Source of the DNA: Natrialba swarupiae
GTDB lineage: Archaea; Halobacteriota; Halobacteria; Halobacteriales; Natrialbaceae
Assembly: GCF_008245225.1 (NCBI RefSeq)
Contig: NZ_VTAW01000002.1
Location: forward strand, 1-64,000
Length of the DNA stretch: 64,000 nucleotides
Reading direction: 5' to 3'
Numbering within the stretch: position 1 is the first letter of the stretch; each line of letters opens with the position of its first letter. The translations under genes were made by a program, and so were the position numbers. Of this stretch, positions 16,607-25,685 are shown one piece after another. The notes below the pieces were generated by a model. The model was not told where the DNA came from and did no database searches. It saw only the letters and a program-made list of their open reading frames with translations.

Positions 16607-18460
16607 ATGTCCGAACGAACTGCGGAATCAGCGTCGACAGGTAAAGCCGTTCGCCGAACCGTTCGGCGACTCGTCGAGACGCTTCGCGGATCGCAAGTCG
16701 AGTTCGTCGAATACGAGCCATCGACCCACGGGCCGCTCCTCGAGTTCGACGGTATCGACGGTCTAGACGAGGTCGAACGCTACTGGGTCAACGCGCCGTT
16801 TTCGTTCGTCTCGATCGGGTACGATCCGGAAGCGAACCACCACCGGTACGACGTGATCGAGCCGACGCTTCGGGCCGACGAGCGGGCGATACTCGAGACG
16901 CTGTTCGAGGACGTTCGGGACCCGCTTCTCTACCGAGAGGACGATCACGAGGACGTCGAGACGTTACTGGCCGACACGATCTGTGAGTACCTCGAGCGCT
17001 ACGGTGCGGAGATCGATACGCGATCGCTCTATCGGTTGTTTTACTACCTCTATCGCGACTTTCGTGGCTACGGCCGTCTCGATCCGATCATGCACGATCA
17101 CCACGTCGAAGATATCTCGTGTGACGGCTACGGACTCCCGATTTTCGTCTACCACGACGAGTACACCGACATCGAGACGAACGTCTCCTTCGAGAAGGCG
17201 GCACTCGACCAGTTCGTCGTCCGACTCGCCCAACACTCCGGTCGCCACATCTCGATCGGGGATCCGATGGTCGAGACGACCCTGCCAGACGGCTCGCGGG
17301 CCGAACTCGCACTCGGCGAAGAGGTTACCCCACGAGGGTCGGCATTTACCGTCCGCAAGTACGCCGACGAGCCGTTTACTCCGATCGATCTGATCGAGTA
17401 CGGCACCTTCAGCGTCGAACAGATGGCCTACCTCTGGCTCGTCATCGAGCACAACCGGAGCCTGATCTTCGCCGGCGGTACCGCTTCGGGCAAGACGACG
17501 AGCATGAACGCCATCTCGATGTTCATCCCGCCGCGATCGAAGGTGTTGACGATCGAGGACACCCGCGAGCTCCAGCTCTATCACGATAACTGGCTCTCCT
17601 CGGTCACGCGCGAGAGCACCCACGAGGGCAAACACGTGACGATGTACGACCTGTTGCGGTCCGCACTCCGTCACCGTCCGGAGTACATCGTCGTCGGCGA
17701 GGTTCGCGGCGAGGAGGCGATCACGCTCTTCCAGGCGATGAACACCGGTCACACCACCTACTCGACGATGCACGCCGACTCCGTCCAGACGGTAATCAAC
17801 CGACTCGAGAACGAGCCCATCAACGTCCCGCGGCCGATGGTCCAAAGCCTCGACGTACTCTCGATCCAGACGCTCACCCGCCTCGAGGACGGACGGGTCC
17901 GCCGAAACAAGGTGCTCGCGGAGATCGAGGGCATCGACCAGCGGACGGGCGAACTCGACTACTCGCCAGCGTACACCTGGGACGGCGACACGGACACCTT
18001 CCAGTCGAAGGGGAGCCAGCTCTTAGCGGAGATTCGCGACGAACGGGGCTGGAGCCGAACCGAACTACTGTCCGAGTTACGAAACCGCGAGCGCTTTCTC
18101 GAGTATCTACAGGAAAACGACATCTCCGATTACCGTCGGTTTACCGCCCTCGTCAACGAGTACTACGCCGACCGGGAGAGCGTTCTCGAGCGACTCGGCG
18201 TCGACGATCCCGCGGCAGCCGACGACGGGGACGACCGCGACGGGCTCCCTACCCAAAACAGCGGGGCGGACGAGGGTGCCGAGGGGGCATCCGATGGCGC
18301 GGATCACGACGCCCCACTCGAGGAGCGCGAGGAAACGATCGAACACGAACGGACGGACCAGCCCAAACACGAGCACCAGGACCGGTCTGAACGCGAACGT
18401 GACGACCGACTCGAGCGTGACGCAGAGAGTCACTCACCGGTCGGGAGCGAGCGTCGTTGA
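16607..18460 (+). CDS. Type II/IV secretion system ATPase (archaeal PilB/FlaI-like)
   Basis: 617 aa from MSERTAESASTGK. A KH-like/N-terminal domain is followed by the ATPase core: Walker A IFAGGTASGKTTSMNAI, Asp box VLTIEDTRELQL, Walker B YIVVGEVRGEEAI, His box NTGHTTYSTMHADS. The last ~90 residues are an acidic, low-complexity tail. It powers assembly of type IV pilus-like filaments at the membrane. The membrane-core gene overlaps or abuts immediately downstream, as in haloarchaeal pilB-pilC pairs. No pilin-like gene is seen nearby. A TTG start at 16589 is less likely. Confidence 0.9.
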   Translation: MSERTAESASTGKAVRRTVRRLVETLRGSQVEFVEYEPSTHGPLLEFDGIDGLDEVERYWVNAPFSFVSIGYDPEANHHRYDVIEPTLRADERAILETLFEDVRDPLLYREDDHEDVETLLADTICEYLERYGAEIDTRSLYRLFYYLYRDFRGYGRLDPIMHDHHVEDISCDGYGLPIFVYHDEYTDIETNVSFEKAALDQFVVRLAQHSGRHISIGDPMVETTLPDGSRAELALGEEVTPRGSAFTVRKYADEPFTPIDLIEYGTFSVEQMAYLWLVIEHNRSLIFAGGTASGKTTSMNAISMFIPPRSKVLTIEDTRELQLYHDNWLSSVTRESTHEGKHVTMYDLLRSALRHRPEYIVVGEVRGEEAITLFQAMNTGHTTYSTMHADSVQTVINRLENEPINVPRPMVQSLDVLSIQTLTRLEDGRVRRNKVLAEIEGIDQRTGELDYSPAYTWDGDTDTFQSKGSQLLAEIRDERGWSRTELLSELRNRERFLEYLQENDISDYRRFTALVNEYYADRESVLERLGVDDPAAADDGDDRDGLPTQNSGADEGAEGASDGADHDAPLEEREETIEHERTDQPKHEHQDRSERERDDRLERDAESHSPVGSERR

Positions 18461-18465
18461 CCGCC

Positions 18466-20580
18466 ATGGAGTACGTGACCGTCGTTCCGCTCGCGATTGC
18501 GCTGTGTTGTCTGGTCCCGATCGTCCTCTCCCAGTTTCACGCGCGTGTCGACCGCCTGCTTACCCGAACTTCGGTTCGCCTGTTCGGCCGATATATCGAC
18601 GAGTTCAAACGCGAGCATCCGTCGAGGCAGTCGGCGCTCCGGGCGGCGCAGTTTCCGACGACCTACAGAGAGTACGGCTCGAAAACGATGCTGTACGCCG
18701 CGGCGCTCGCCGTCGTCGGCTCGATCGTCGGCATCTACGCCATCTGGCTCCTCTTGCTCGTCCTCGCGATCGACCCCGAGACGATGCGCGAGGCGTTGCC
18801 CGGTGCCCTCGAGTTCCTCGCGAGCCTCGGCGGTCTGCCGGCGCTGTCGCCGGTCGAACTGTTCGGCCTGGTCGTCCTCGCCTGCCTCACGGTCGGCACG
18901 CTCGCTGGCACCGGAACGTACTGGCTTCGCTGGTGGTACCCCAGCTACGTCGCCGACGCCCGCGCCCAGCGAATCGAGACGGCACTCCCGACCACGGTCT
19001 CGTTTATCTACGCGCTCTCGAGAAGCGGCATGTCGTTTCCCACGGTCGTTCGAATCGTCGCCCGCCACCAGAAGACGTACGGCGAAGCCGCCGCCGAGTT
19101 CGACGTCGCCGTCCGCCACATGGACACGTTCGGCACCGACGTCGTCACCGCCTTGCAGACGATGGGACGGCGGTCGCCGAGCACTCAGTTCAGCGAGTTC
19201 ACCGAGAACCTCGTCAGCGTGATGCAGAGTGGTCACAACCTCTCCGAGTTCCTCGAACGTCAGTACCACGACTTTCAGGACGAAGCCGAAGCCCAACAAG
19301 AGAGCACGCTCGAGACGCTCAGCACGCTGGCTGAGGCGTACGTCACGGTACTCGTCGCTGGGCCGCTGTTTCTCATCACGATACTCGTCGTCATCGGCAT
19401 CGCCGTCGGCGACACCCTGGACCCGCTACAGGCACTGATCTACCTGATCCTGCCGCTTGGCAACCTCGTGTTTATCGTCTACTTGAGTATGGTCACCGAC
19501 GCGATCGTTCCCGGCACCGACGCGCCGGACAGTTCCTCACGTACCGAGGCCGAACTCGCCGGCCCCGGACACCGGGCGAAAGCCGACGGCGGCGTCGGTG
19601 GTTCTTCGCCCGGCGCTGCTCACGGCGGTTCCGATGGATCCGAGACCGTGCAAACGAACCTCGACCGGCTCGGCCACTATCGCCGGCTTCGATCGCTCCG
19701 CGAACGGTTCGGCGATCCGATTGGCTCGTTGATAGAGCGCCCGATTCGAACGCTCGCGATCACCGTTCCCGTCGCCGCCGGCGCGATCGGCTGGCAGCTT
19801 CGGTCTACCGCGGGCGATGGCGGGTTCGACCCGGCGGCGATCGACGACACGGTCGCACTCGGTTTGCTGGTCGTCCTCGTCCCGTTCGCGATCGCCTACG
19901 AACTCCACCGCCGACGGATCCGGGCGATCGAGGCGGCGGTTCCCGACCTGCTCGATCGCCTCGCCAGCGTCAACGAGGCCGGGATGTCGATCGTCTCGGC
20001 TATCGGCCACGTGCGCGAGTCGGAACTCGGCCCGCTCAGCGCGGAACTCGAGCACGTCTGGACGGACGTCCAATGGGGAGCGGACCTCGAGACCGCACTC
20101 CACCGGTTCGAGGGGCGCGTCCGGACGCGTTCGGTCTCTCGCGTCGTCACTCTGCTCACCGAATCGATGAACGCAAGCGGGAATCTCGCCACGGTGCTTC
20201 GAATCGCCGCCAGACAGGCCGCGGCGGATCGCCGCCTCGAGCGCGAACGCGCCCAGGCGATGGTCGAGTACATGGTCGTCGTCTACGTCTCGTTTCTCGT
20301 CTTCCTGTTTATCATCGCGGTACTCGGGGCGTACCTGTTACCGAACCTCCCGACGGAAGGGGCCGACGTGGGCAACGGTGGTGCTGCAGGTTCGTTCAGT
20401 GGCTTCTCGGAGGGTGCAGCCGATGCCTACGGGATGTTGTTTTACCACGCGGCACTGGTCCAAGGGTTGCTCTCCGGGCTGATCGCGGGTCAGTTGAGCA
20501 CCGGTGACGTGAAGGCGGGAGCGAAACACGCGGCGATCATGATCTCACTCGCGCTCGCGCTGTTCGTGCTCGTGGTGTGA
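18466..20580 (+). CDS. Type II secretion F family membrane core protein (PilC/FlaJ-like)
   Basis: 704 aa from MEYVTVVPLAIALCC; the TTG at 18457 would overlap the ATPase stop. Two tandem T2SSF domains are visible: residues ~170-300 (TALPTTVSFIYALSRSGMSF) and ~490-620 (AAVPDLLDRLASVNEAGMSI). Each is flanked by membrane helices, for example PLFLITILVVIGIAVG and VVVYVSFLVFLFIIAVLGAY. A Gly/Ser linker of ~50 residues separates the halves. It forms the inner-membrane platform for a pilus-like filament with the upstream ATPase. The doubled architecture fits haloarchaeal PilC proteins. Confidence 0.88.
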   Translation: MEYVTVVPLAIALCCLVPIVLSQFHARVDRLLTRTSVRLFGRYIDEFKREHPSRQSALRAAQFPTTYREYGSKTMLYAAALAVVGSIVGIYAIWLLLLVLAIDPETMREALPGALEFLASLGGLPALSPVELFGLVVLACLTVGTLAGTGTYWLRWWYPSYVADARAQRIETALPTTVSFIYALSRSGMSFPTVVRIVARHQKTYGEAAAEFDVAVRHMDTFGTDVVTALQTMGRRSPSTQFSEFTENLVSVMQSGHNLSEFLERQYHDFQDEAEAQQESTLETLSTLAEAYVTVLVAGPLFLITILVVIGIAVGDTLDPLQALIYLILPLGNLVFIVYLSMVTDAIVPGTDAPDSSSRTEAELAGPGHRAKADGGVGGSSPGAAHGGSDGSETVQTNLDRLGHYRRLRSLRERFGDPIGSLIERPIRTLAITVPVAAGAIGWQLRSTAGDGGFDPAAIDDTVALGLLVVLVPFAIAYELHRRRIRAIEAAVPDLLDRLASVNEAGMSIVSAIGHVRESELGPLSAELEHVWTDVQWGADLETALHRFEGRVRTRSVSRVVTLLTESMNASGNLATVLRIAARQAAADRRLERERAQAMVEYMVVVYVSFLVFLFIIAVLGAYLLPNLPTEGADVGNGGAAGSFSGFSEGAADAYGMLFYHAALVQGLLSGLIAGQLSTGDVKAGAKHAAIMISLALALFVLVV

Positions 20581-20671
20581 ACGCGTCGAACTCCGACGTC
20601 GTTTCCGGTGTGGACGCGGTGGGCCGCCCGCAGTCGAACGCTTTTTGCGAGTCGACCGCGGATCACCGACG

Positions 20672-21346
20672 ATGGCCGACGAGGACGGCGAGCAAACGCG
20701 ACGGGCCGACGTTCGCGACACCTACGACCGGATCGCGACCCACTTCGCGTCTACGCGCGAGTACGCCTGGCCCGAGGTCGAGGCGTTCGTCGGCGAGCAC
20801 ACCGACCACTCGGCCGATGGCGTCGGTCTCGACCTCGGTTGTGGTAACTGCCGACACGCGGAGTTGCTCGCCGACGCCGGTCTCGAGTCCGTCCTCGGCG
20901 TCGACGTCAGCCGCGGGCTGCTCGAGACCGGCCGGGACCGCGCGACCGACCGGGGGTTCGACGTCGCCCTCTGTCAGGCCGACGCGGCGTCGCTCCCGCT
21001 GGCCGCCGACTCCGTCGCTGTCGGCGTCTACGTCGCGACGCTTCATCACCTCCCGACTCGAGAGACGCGCGTGGCGAGTCTCGACGAACTCGCTCGCGTG
21101 CTCGCACCCGGCGCCCGGGCCCTCGTCAGCGCGTGGTCGACAGCCCACGACCGCTTCGACGAGACTGACGGCTTCGATACGACCGTCGAGTGGACGCTCC
21201 CCGGCGGCACCACGGTCGACCGCTTCTATCACATCTACGCACCCGAAGAGTTCGAACGCGACCTCCTCGAGAGCAACCTCGAGATCCGCGAGTGGGAGCT
21301 CTCGAGTGGGAACTGCTACGCGACGGTCGCCGGCTCGAGCGAGTAG
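20672..21346 (+). CDS. Class I SAM-dependent methyltransferase, Trm9-like
   Basis: 224 aa from MADEDGEQTRRADVR. It is a Rossmann methyltransferase: motif I VGLDLGCGNCRHAELLADAG, acidic motif II LGVDVS, motif IV region VGVYVATLHHLPTRETRVAS. The opening DTYDRIATHFASTREYAWPE matches the Trm9/ALKBH8 methyltransferase family, which methylates carboxymethyl groups on wobble uridine of tRNA. That substrate is inferred from similarity only. It is a single gene upstream of tRNA-Gly. Confidence 0.75.
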   Translation: MADEDGEQTRRADVRDTYDRIATHFASTREYAWPEVEAFVGEHTDHSADGVGLDLGCGNCRHAELLADAGLESVLGVDVSRGLLETGRDRATDRGFDVALCQADAASLPLAADSVAVGVYVATLHHLPTRETRVASLDELARVLAPGARALVSAWSTAHDRFDETDGFDTTVEWTLPGGTTVDRFYHIYAPEEFERDLLESNLEIREWELSSGNCYATVAGSSE

Positions 21347-21453
21347 TTCCGTGACCTGCCGGTCCGACCGACCGAAAACCGCTCGACTCGAGTCCACTCA
21401 CGCTCGAGTCGAAAAGGAAGAGCCTTAAACGTGGAGCCGAAATCGAAGACTGA

Positions 21454-21524
21454 GCGCGGATGGTCTAGTGGTAGGACCTGAGCCTTCCAAGCTCATGGCC
21501 CGGGTTCAAATCCCGGTCCGCGCA
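21454..21524 (+). tRNA. tRNA-Gly (anticodon TCC)
   Basis: The acceptor stem GCGCGGA (21454-21460) pairs with TCCGCGC (21517-21523), followed by discriminator A. The D-arm contains TGGTCTAGTGGTAGGACC, the anticodon loop is CTTCCAA with anticodon TCC, and the T-arm is CCGGGTTCAAATCCCGG. The 71-nt length fits tRNA-Gly. No intron and no encoded CCA. Confidence 0.95.
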
Positions 21525-21560
21525 TTTCTGCTGCGAGCAACTTCGTGAGCAGCAGAAATC
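21525..21560 (+). terminator. Hairpin downstream of tRNA-Gly
   Basis: The inverted repeat TTTCTGCTGC / GCAGCAGAAA begins directly at the end of the tRNA and could form a 10-bp stem. It may mark transcript end or 3' processing. No strong T-tract follows. Confidence 0.4.
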
Positions 21561-21612
21561 GTATTCAGGATTCGATTCAGACTGTGGTTCTGCGAACGAA
21601 GGGAGCAGGCTC

Positions 21613-21697
21613 TCATACGGTTTATTGTAGATCAGTTCCGGTGAGACGCGACCCGGACGGCGGTCTCACCGGTACATCGCTACAGTAATCCGTATCA
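21613..21697. repeat. Family-1 palindromic element, 85 bp
   Basis: The ends are TCATACGG and TACAGTAATCCGTATCA. The stem CCGGTGAGAC (21638-21647) pairs with GTCTCACCGG (21663-21672). Relative to the copy at 3596, the A-T pair at stem position 8 is replaced by G-C, so pairing is preserved. It lies between tRNA-Gly and the membrane protein gene. Confidence 0.8.
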
Positions 21698-21921
21698 GGT
21701 GTGGTTCAAATCCCTAATCGGGGAGGCGGTATTGCAGAATAGGTATCAAGGCCTAACTCGGCGAATTCCGGGGTTGACAAACAGATGTTGATTTCGCGAT
21801 CTACTCACTGCTGATGGGGTCGAAACTACATTCGGCGTATAGGCGAAATACGGGAGTAGAGGGTCTGTGAAGACTTCTGCACCACCGCCAGATTCGAAAC
21901 TGCTGGCCCTCGCGTGTCGCC

Positions 21922-22473
21922 TCACCCCGAGAACGGACCGTCCGGAGATCGATCGCTCAGGTCGATCGAGATCGCGAAGACGATCCCCAGGACCGTACCG
22001 AACAGCAGGTGGCCGAGTAGGCTCTCGACGGCGATCGCGGGGAACTCACCCCCCGCAGCGGTTCCGATCGTCTCGAGCCAGACAGGGAGGACGATCAGCG
22101 GGAGGATCGCCCAGATCGCGAGTCCGAAGACGAAGCCGGCGGCGACGATTCGCAGTCTGATGCTGGTTTGTGAGAGCACGTCGGTCTCGGGGTTCATCGT
22201 CACCGCACCCAGGATCAGTTCCCGCGTGACGAGGAAACCGAAGACGATCCCCAGGACGATCCCGTGGAGGATGTGGATCCCCCAGCCGACGACACCCACG
22301 GGTTCGAACCCGTAGATCGAGGGGATCGCCGCCGTGAGGACCTCGGGGTCGAACAGCCACATCAAGAGACCGAAGGCCGCGGCACCGATCGCCCCGCCGA
22401 GTGCCCCGCCGATCGGCCATCCCCGCTGGCTACTGATCCCGAACGCGGTCGCCGTGTCGGATTCGGTGCTCAT
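21922..22473 (-). CDS. Small polytopic membrane protein
   Basis: 183 aa from MSTESDTATAFGISSQRGWP. Four hydrophobic segments are visible, near residues 20-45 (GALGGAIGAAAFGLLMWLF), 65-90 (WGIHILHGIVLGIVFGFLV), 110-140 and 150-175 (LLGHLLFGTVLGIVFAISID). The two HGIVLGIVFG/FGTVLGIVFA helices look like an internal duplication. Haloarchaeal relatives are sometimes labelled histidine kinase, but no kinase domain exists here. Function unknown. It ends beside the AT-rich region after the tRNA. Confidence 0.7.
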   Translation of the reverse strand: MSTESDTATAFGISSQRGWPIGGALGGAIGAAAFGLLMWLFDPEVLTAAIPSIYGFEPVGVVGWGIHILHGIVLGIVFGFLVTRELILGAVTMNPETDVLSQTSIRLRIVAAGFVFGLAIWAILPLIVLPVWLETIGTAAGGEFPAIAVESLLGHLLFGTVLGIVFAISIDLSDRSPDGPFSG

Positions 22474-22607
22474 AGTGACCACTCGTACCACGAACAGCGT
22501 CAAAAGCGTTCGACCGGCATACGCATCAACAGCGGAACCGTCGTCGAGTCTTCGAGTGTCGCACACGCTCCGGTGGCTACTTTGCTGGCGGCACTCGAGA
22601 GCCGACC

Positions 22608-23171
22608 GTGGAGTACGACCTACTCGGCTGGCCGCCCGACGGCCCGAAACTCCGACTCGACCACGAGCGCTTTAGCTACGCCGGCAAGTTCGTCATGACG
22701 AACACGGGGAAGGCGGTCGCCCGCGCCGACGACGAAATCGTCGCGGCGGCGGCGTTCAACGAGGATCGGACCGACGAGGGAACGCTGTGGATCCGGTACG
22801 TCACCGTCGACCGAACGCGCCGCGGACAGGGCATCGGCCCGAAGCTGCTGTCGCTGGTCCGCGACCGGGCGACCGAACGCGGCTACGATCGACTCCGGAT
22901 CGCCGTCAACAACCCGTTCGCCTACGAGGCGCTCTACCGGACCGGCTTCGCGTACACCGGCGAGACGACGGGGATCGCCGAACTCGTCCTCGAGTTCCCG
23001 TCCCCGGTTCCGGATGCACGTGGGTCCGCCGAAATGCGCCACGAACGCTACCAGCAGGGCCTCGAGCAGTTTCGCGACCGGGAGCTCTCGGACCCAGAAG
23101 AGGAGTTCCTCGAGTCCCGACGCGGGAGCGATCCGCCCGACTCGGTCGGCGATCGTGAGGTCTCCGAGTGA
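22608..23171 (+). CDS. GNAT family N-acetyltransferase
   Basis: 187 aa from the GTG at 22608 (MEYDLLGWPPDGPKLRLDHE). The acetyl-CoA loop is visible at VDRTRRGQGIGPKLLSLVRD, and strand/helix 5 at YDRLRIAVNNPFAYEALYRT. The closing GFAYTGETTGIAELVLEF fits the fold. The last ~50 residues are an acidic tail with EEEFLESRRG. It transfers an acetyl group to an unidentified amine. It stands alone and is convergent with the operon at 23191-25552. Confidence 0.8.
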   Translation: MEYDLLGWPPDGPKLRLDHERFSYAGKFVMTNTGKAVARADDEIVAAAAFNEDRTDEGTLWIRYVTVDRTRRGQGIGPKLLSLVRDRATERGYDRLRIAVNNPFAYEALYRTGFAYTGETTGIAELVLEFPSPVPDARGSAEMRHERYQQGLEQFRDRELSDPEEEFLESRRGSDPPDSVGDREVSE

Positions 23172-23190
23172 GACGTGTACGAGGCGATCG

Positions 23191-24129
23191 CTACGACGAG
23201 GTCGCCGGCGGCTCGCTCCACCGTCGGTACGCCGTCGCGACGACAGCCGCGTGTATCGTCCCGACGACCGCGACGCTCGTGACGGTCCCGACGAAGACGC
23301 CGACCGGCGTCGACGGGACGAGCGTCGCGAACCCGGTCAGCGCGTAGCCGAGGTAGCCGAGGCCGACCACCAGCGTGACGGTCGAAATCGGCCGTTCGAG
23401 GACCCGATGGATGCTCTCGAGCACCCCCGCCTTGGCCCCTGTCCCCTCGAGGACGATGTACGCTGGCGCAAGGAGGAGTCCGATCGAGAGCGGAACGGTG
23501 ACGAGCATCGCCAGGGAGACGATGCCGAGTGTGCCGTCACCCCAGACGCCGGCGACGAACGTCATGCCGAAGGTCGCGGCCTGGACCACGAGGACGAGTC
23601 CGAGGAGCCGACCGACCCGACGGAGCGGCGGAATCGCGCCCGTCGACTCGAGTGGGGGCGTCGCTTCCGTGGTCCCGGGCGAAAACCCACGGAGGACGAC
23701 GGCAAACGCGAGGACTGTTATCGCCGTGATCGTGACCTGCCAGCCGACCAGTCCGAGCAGAAACGGCGCTTTCATTCCGGGTAGGATCGACGGCCCGATC
23801 TCGATCGCCGGCTCGAGATCCGGAACGAACGGTACGAGAATCACGAGGTATCCGCGACCGGGGAACGGCGTGACACCCGTCGGGTACGGACTGGCGATTC
23901 TGGCGACCGAACTCGCCCCAGCCAGGATACCCGCGAGGACGAACGGGAGAGCGAGCGTCGGGTCCGCCCGAATTCGGGCGGTCGCGGCCACGAGAATCGA
24001 CACGAACCCGTCACCGTCGCTCGAGTCCGACGCCGTCGACAGTTCACCCGCCACGCTCGCTCCGCTTCCATCGGTCGCCGCCACGCTATCGTCGGTCGCA
24101 TCTGTCCCGTCGGTGTCGACGTCGGCCAC
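23191..24129 (-). CDS. Haloarchaeal polytopic membrane protein
   Basis: 312 aa from the GTG at 24129, one base after the upstream gene's stop. The first ~45 residues are acidic and Ser/Ala-rich, and about six membrane helices follow (PFVLAGILAGASSVARIASP; LVGWQVTITAITVLAFAVVL; LGIVSLAMLVTVPLSIGLLL; TLVVGLGYLGYALTGFATLV; others). It resembles haloarchaeal DUF7847-like proteins, but the family is uncertain. Tight linkage with the propeller lipoprotein suggests a shared membrane role. Confidence 0.65.
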   Translation of the reverse strand: MADVDTDGTDATDDSVAATDGSGASVAGELSTASDSSDGDGFVSILVAATARIRADPTLALPFVLAGILAGASSVARIASPYPTGVTPFPGRGYLVILVPFVPDLEPAIEIGPSILPGMKAPFLLGLVGWQVTITAITVLAFAVVLRGFSPGTTEATPPLESTGAIPPLRRVGRLLGLVLVVQAATFGMTFVAGVWGDGTLGIVSLAMLVTVPLSIGLLLAPAYIVLEGTGAKAGVLESIHRVLERPISTVTLVVGLGYLGYALTGFATLVPSTPVGVFVGTVTSVAVVGTIHAAVVATAYRRWSEPPATSS

Positions 24130-24130
24130 G

Positions 24131-25552
24131 CTACGCACCCCCCTCGAGTCCGTATAGCACGAGCGTCGTTCCGAGGACGATCCGATCACCGGAAACGACG
24201 GCGGGCGTCAGTCCGGCGCGTTCCGTCTCGCCCCCGCCGGAGGTCCCGACCACCTCGGTGAACGTCCACAGTGAGTCGCCGGTCGCCCGCTCGAGGGCGT
24301 GCAATCCGCGGCCACCGGGGACGAGAAGGTGTTCGTCGGCAACCGTCGGCGGTGGCGTCTGCGGGCTCCAGACGTTTCCCGGCGAGTCGTCGATCGTCCG
24401 CTCCCAGCGGACGCTCTCGTCCTCGAGCGAGACCGCCGCGATCGCGGACGGATCCATCCCGCTTTCCGCCTCGAGGCCGACGTGATAGAGCGTCGACTCG
24501 TCGACGGCGATACCGACGTGTGCGCTTCGGTCGAGCGACAGCGACCAGCCGCGTTCGCCAGTTTCGGCGTCGATCTCGAGGATCCGTAGCTCGCGGCTCG
24601 AATCCGTCCAGTCGACGGTGTAGACGGATCCGTCGCGCGCGGCGAGACTGTCCGTCTCCTCGGCGAACTCGGTCCGCTCGTTCGTCGGCCCCTCGTCGAC
24701 GGTCCACTCGAGTGAACCGTCGGCGAGGTCGATGCCGACGAGACGGGGCTCGCCGACGATCTGCTGGTCTCGGAGGAACCGCGCCTTCAGAACGACGGTT
24801 CCGGTCGCAGTATCGACGACGTGGCCGTGCGGGAAGAGATGGTCCTCCTCGGAGACGGTCGCCTCGAGGTCGACGCGCCAGCGCGAACTGCCGTCGTTCG
24901 GATCGGACGCGCGGACGACGCTCGAGGTTGGATGAACCGTGACGATCGTTCCGTCGACGACGATCGGCGAGGCGAGCCACGGGGATTCGCTCGAGACGCC
25001 CGGAACGCTCGCGCTGACGGTATCGCCGTCGATCCACCAGCGGGATCGGCCTTCGCCCAGCCCCTCGACCTGTCCCGTCCAGCTGTCGGGATCGGCGGCG
25101 TAGCCACCCACCGATTCGCCGTACGGGACGAGCAACGTGCCGTCCCGGTAGACCTCCGTCGAGGCGAACGCCATCGGCCCGGTCCCGCGGCCGAACCCGC
25201 CGTGGGTGTCCGGCCTGGGACCCTCCCCCGCCTCGACGTCGAGGACGAACAGGCCGTTGGCGTACTGGCAGTAGACGGTTCCGTCGGCGATGACTGGCGG
25301 GCGCCAGCTCGAGGCGCCGGTCGAGCGTTCCCACGCGACGCTCACGCTATCTCGTGGGAGCGATGCGTCTGGAACGTATCGCGTCCGGCCGGGGTCGCGG
25401 CCGTACATTCGCCAGTCGTCGCCCCGTTCGGCGGGCGTGGGGTCGACCCCGAGAAACGAGGATGCCCGTCCAGAACCGAGACAGCCAGCTGTCAGGGCCG
25501 CGCCGACAGTAGCGAGTATTCCGCGGCGGTCGAGGTGGAGGGCTCGAGTCAT
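24131..25552 (-). CDS. PQQ-like beta-propeller lipoprotein (exported)
   Basis: 473 aa from [20 protein letters not shown]. The signal has a twin-arginine-like DRRG and a lipobox ending TAGC, so lipid anchoring outside the cell after Tat export is likely. The body repeats the PQQ/BamB-type blade pattern with W and G ([67 protein letters not shown]). BamB homologues in Archaea are probably surface scaffolds or binding proteins; no enzyme residues are identifiable. It starts an operon with the membrane protein downstream. Confidence 0.8.
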   Translation of the reverse strand: MTRALHLDRRGILATVGAALTAGCLGSGRASSFLGVDPTPAERGDDWRMYGRDPGRTRYVPDASLPRDSVSVAWERSTGASSWRPPVIADGTVYCQYANGLFVLDVEAGEGPRPDTHGGFGRGTGPMAFASTEVYRDGTLLVPYGESVGGYAADPDSWTGQVEGLGEGRSRWWIDGDTVSASVPGVSSESPWLASPIVVDGTIVTVHPTSSVVRASDPNDGSSRWRVDLEATVSEEDHLFPHGHVVDTATGTVVLKARFLRDQQIVGEPRLVGIDLADGSLEWTVDEGPTNERTEFAEETDSLAARDGSVYTVDWTDSSRELRILEIDAETGERGWSLSLDRSAHVGIAVDESTLYHVGLEAESGMDPSAIAAVSLEDESVRWERTIDDSPGNVWSPQTPPPTVADEHLLVPGGRGLHALERATGDSLWTFTEVVGTSGGGETERAGLTPAVVSGDRIVLGTTLVLYGLEGGA

Positions 25553-25685
25553 CGAATACGTTGTTGTCGCTACATATCTCGCTATCAAAGGCGTTTTCGT
25601 TCCCCGCGAACGGCGGTTCCGGTCCCGATCGGAAGTCAATCCGGAAGCCAACGATTCAAATCCCAGTCCGATCAATACCCTCTCA

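Larger units (their letters stand above)
21525..21921. other. 397-bp non-coding region after tRNA-Gly
   Basis: It holds a hairpin (21525-21560), a family-1 palindrome (21613-21697) and a 12-bp repeat of the tRNA T-arm (GGTTCAAATCCC at 21703-21714, exactly 200 bp from the tRNA copy at 21503). The remainder to 21921 is AT-richer than the surrounding genes, with no convincing open frame. Confidence 0.6.

Noticed and set aside
16964-17845. Long minus-strand open frame inside the secretion ATPase gene
   Set aside because: It is antisense to a gene with intact Walker and His boxes and has no recognisable domain.
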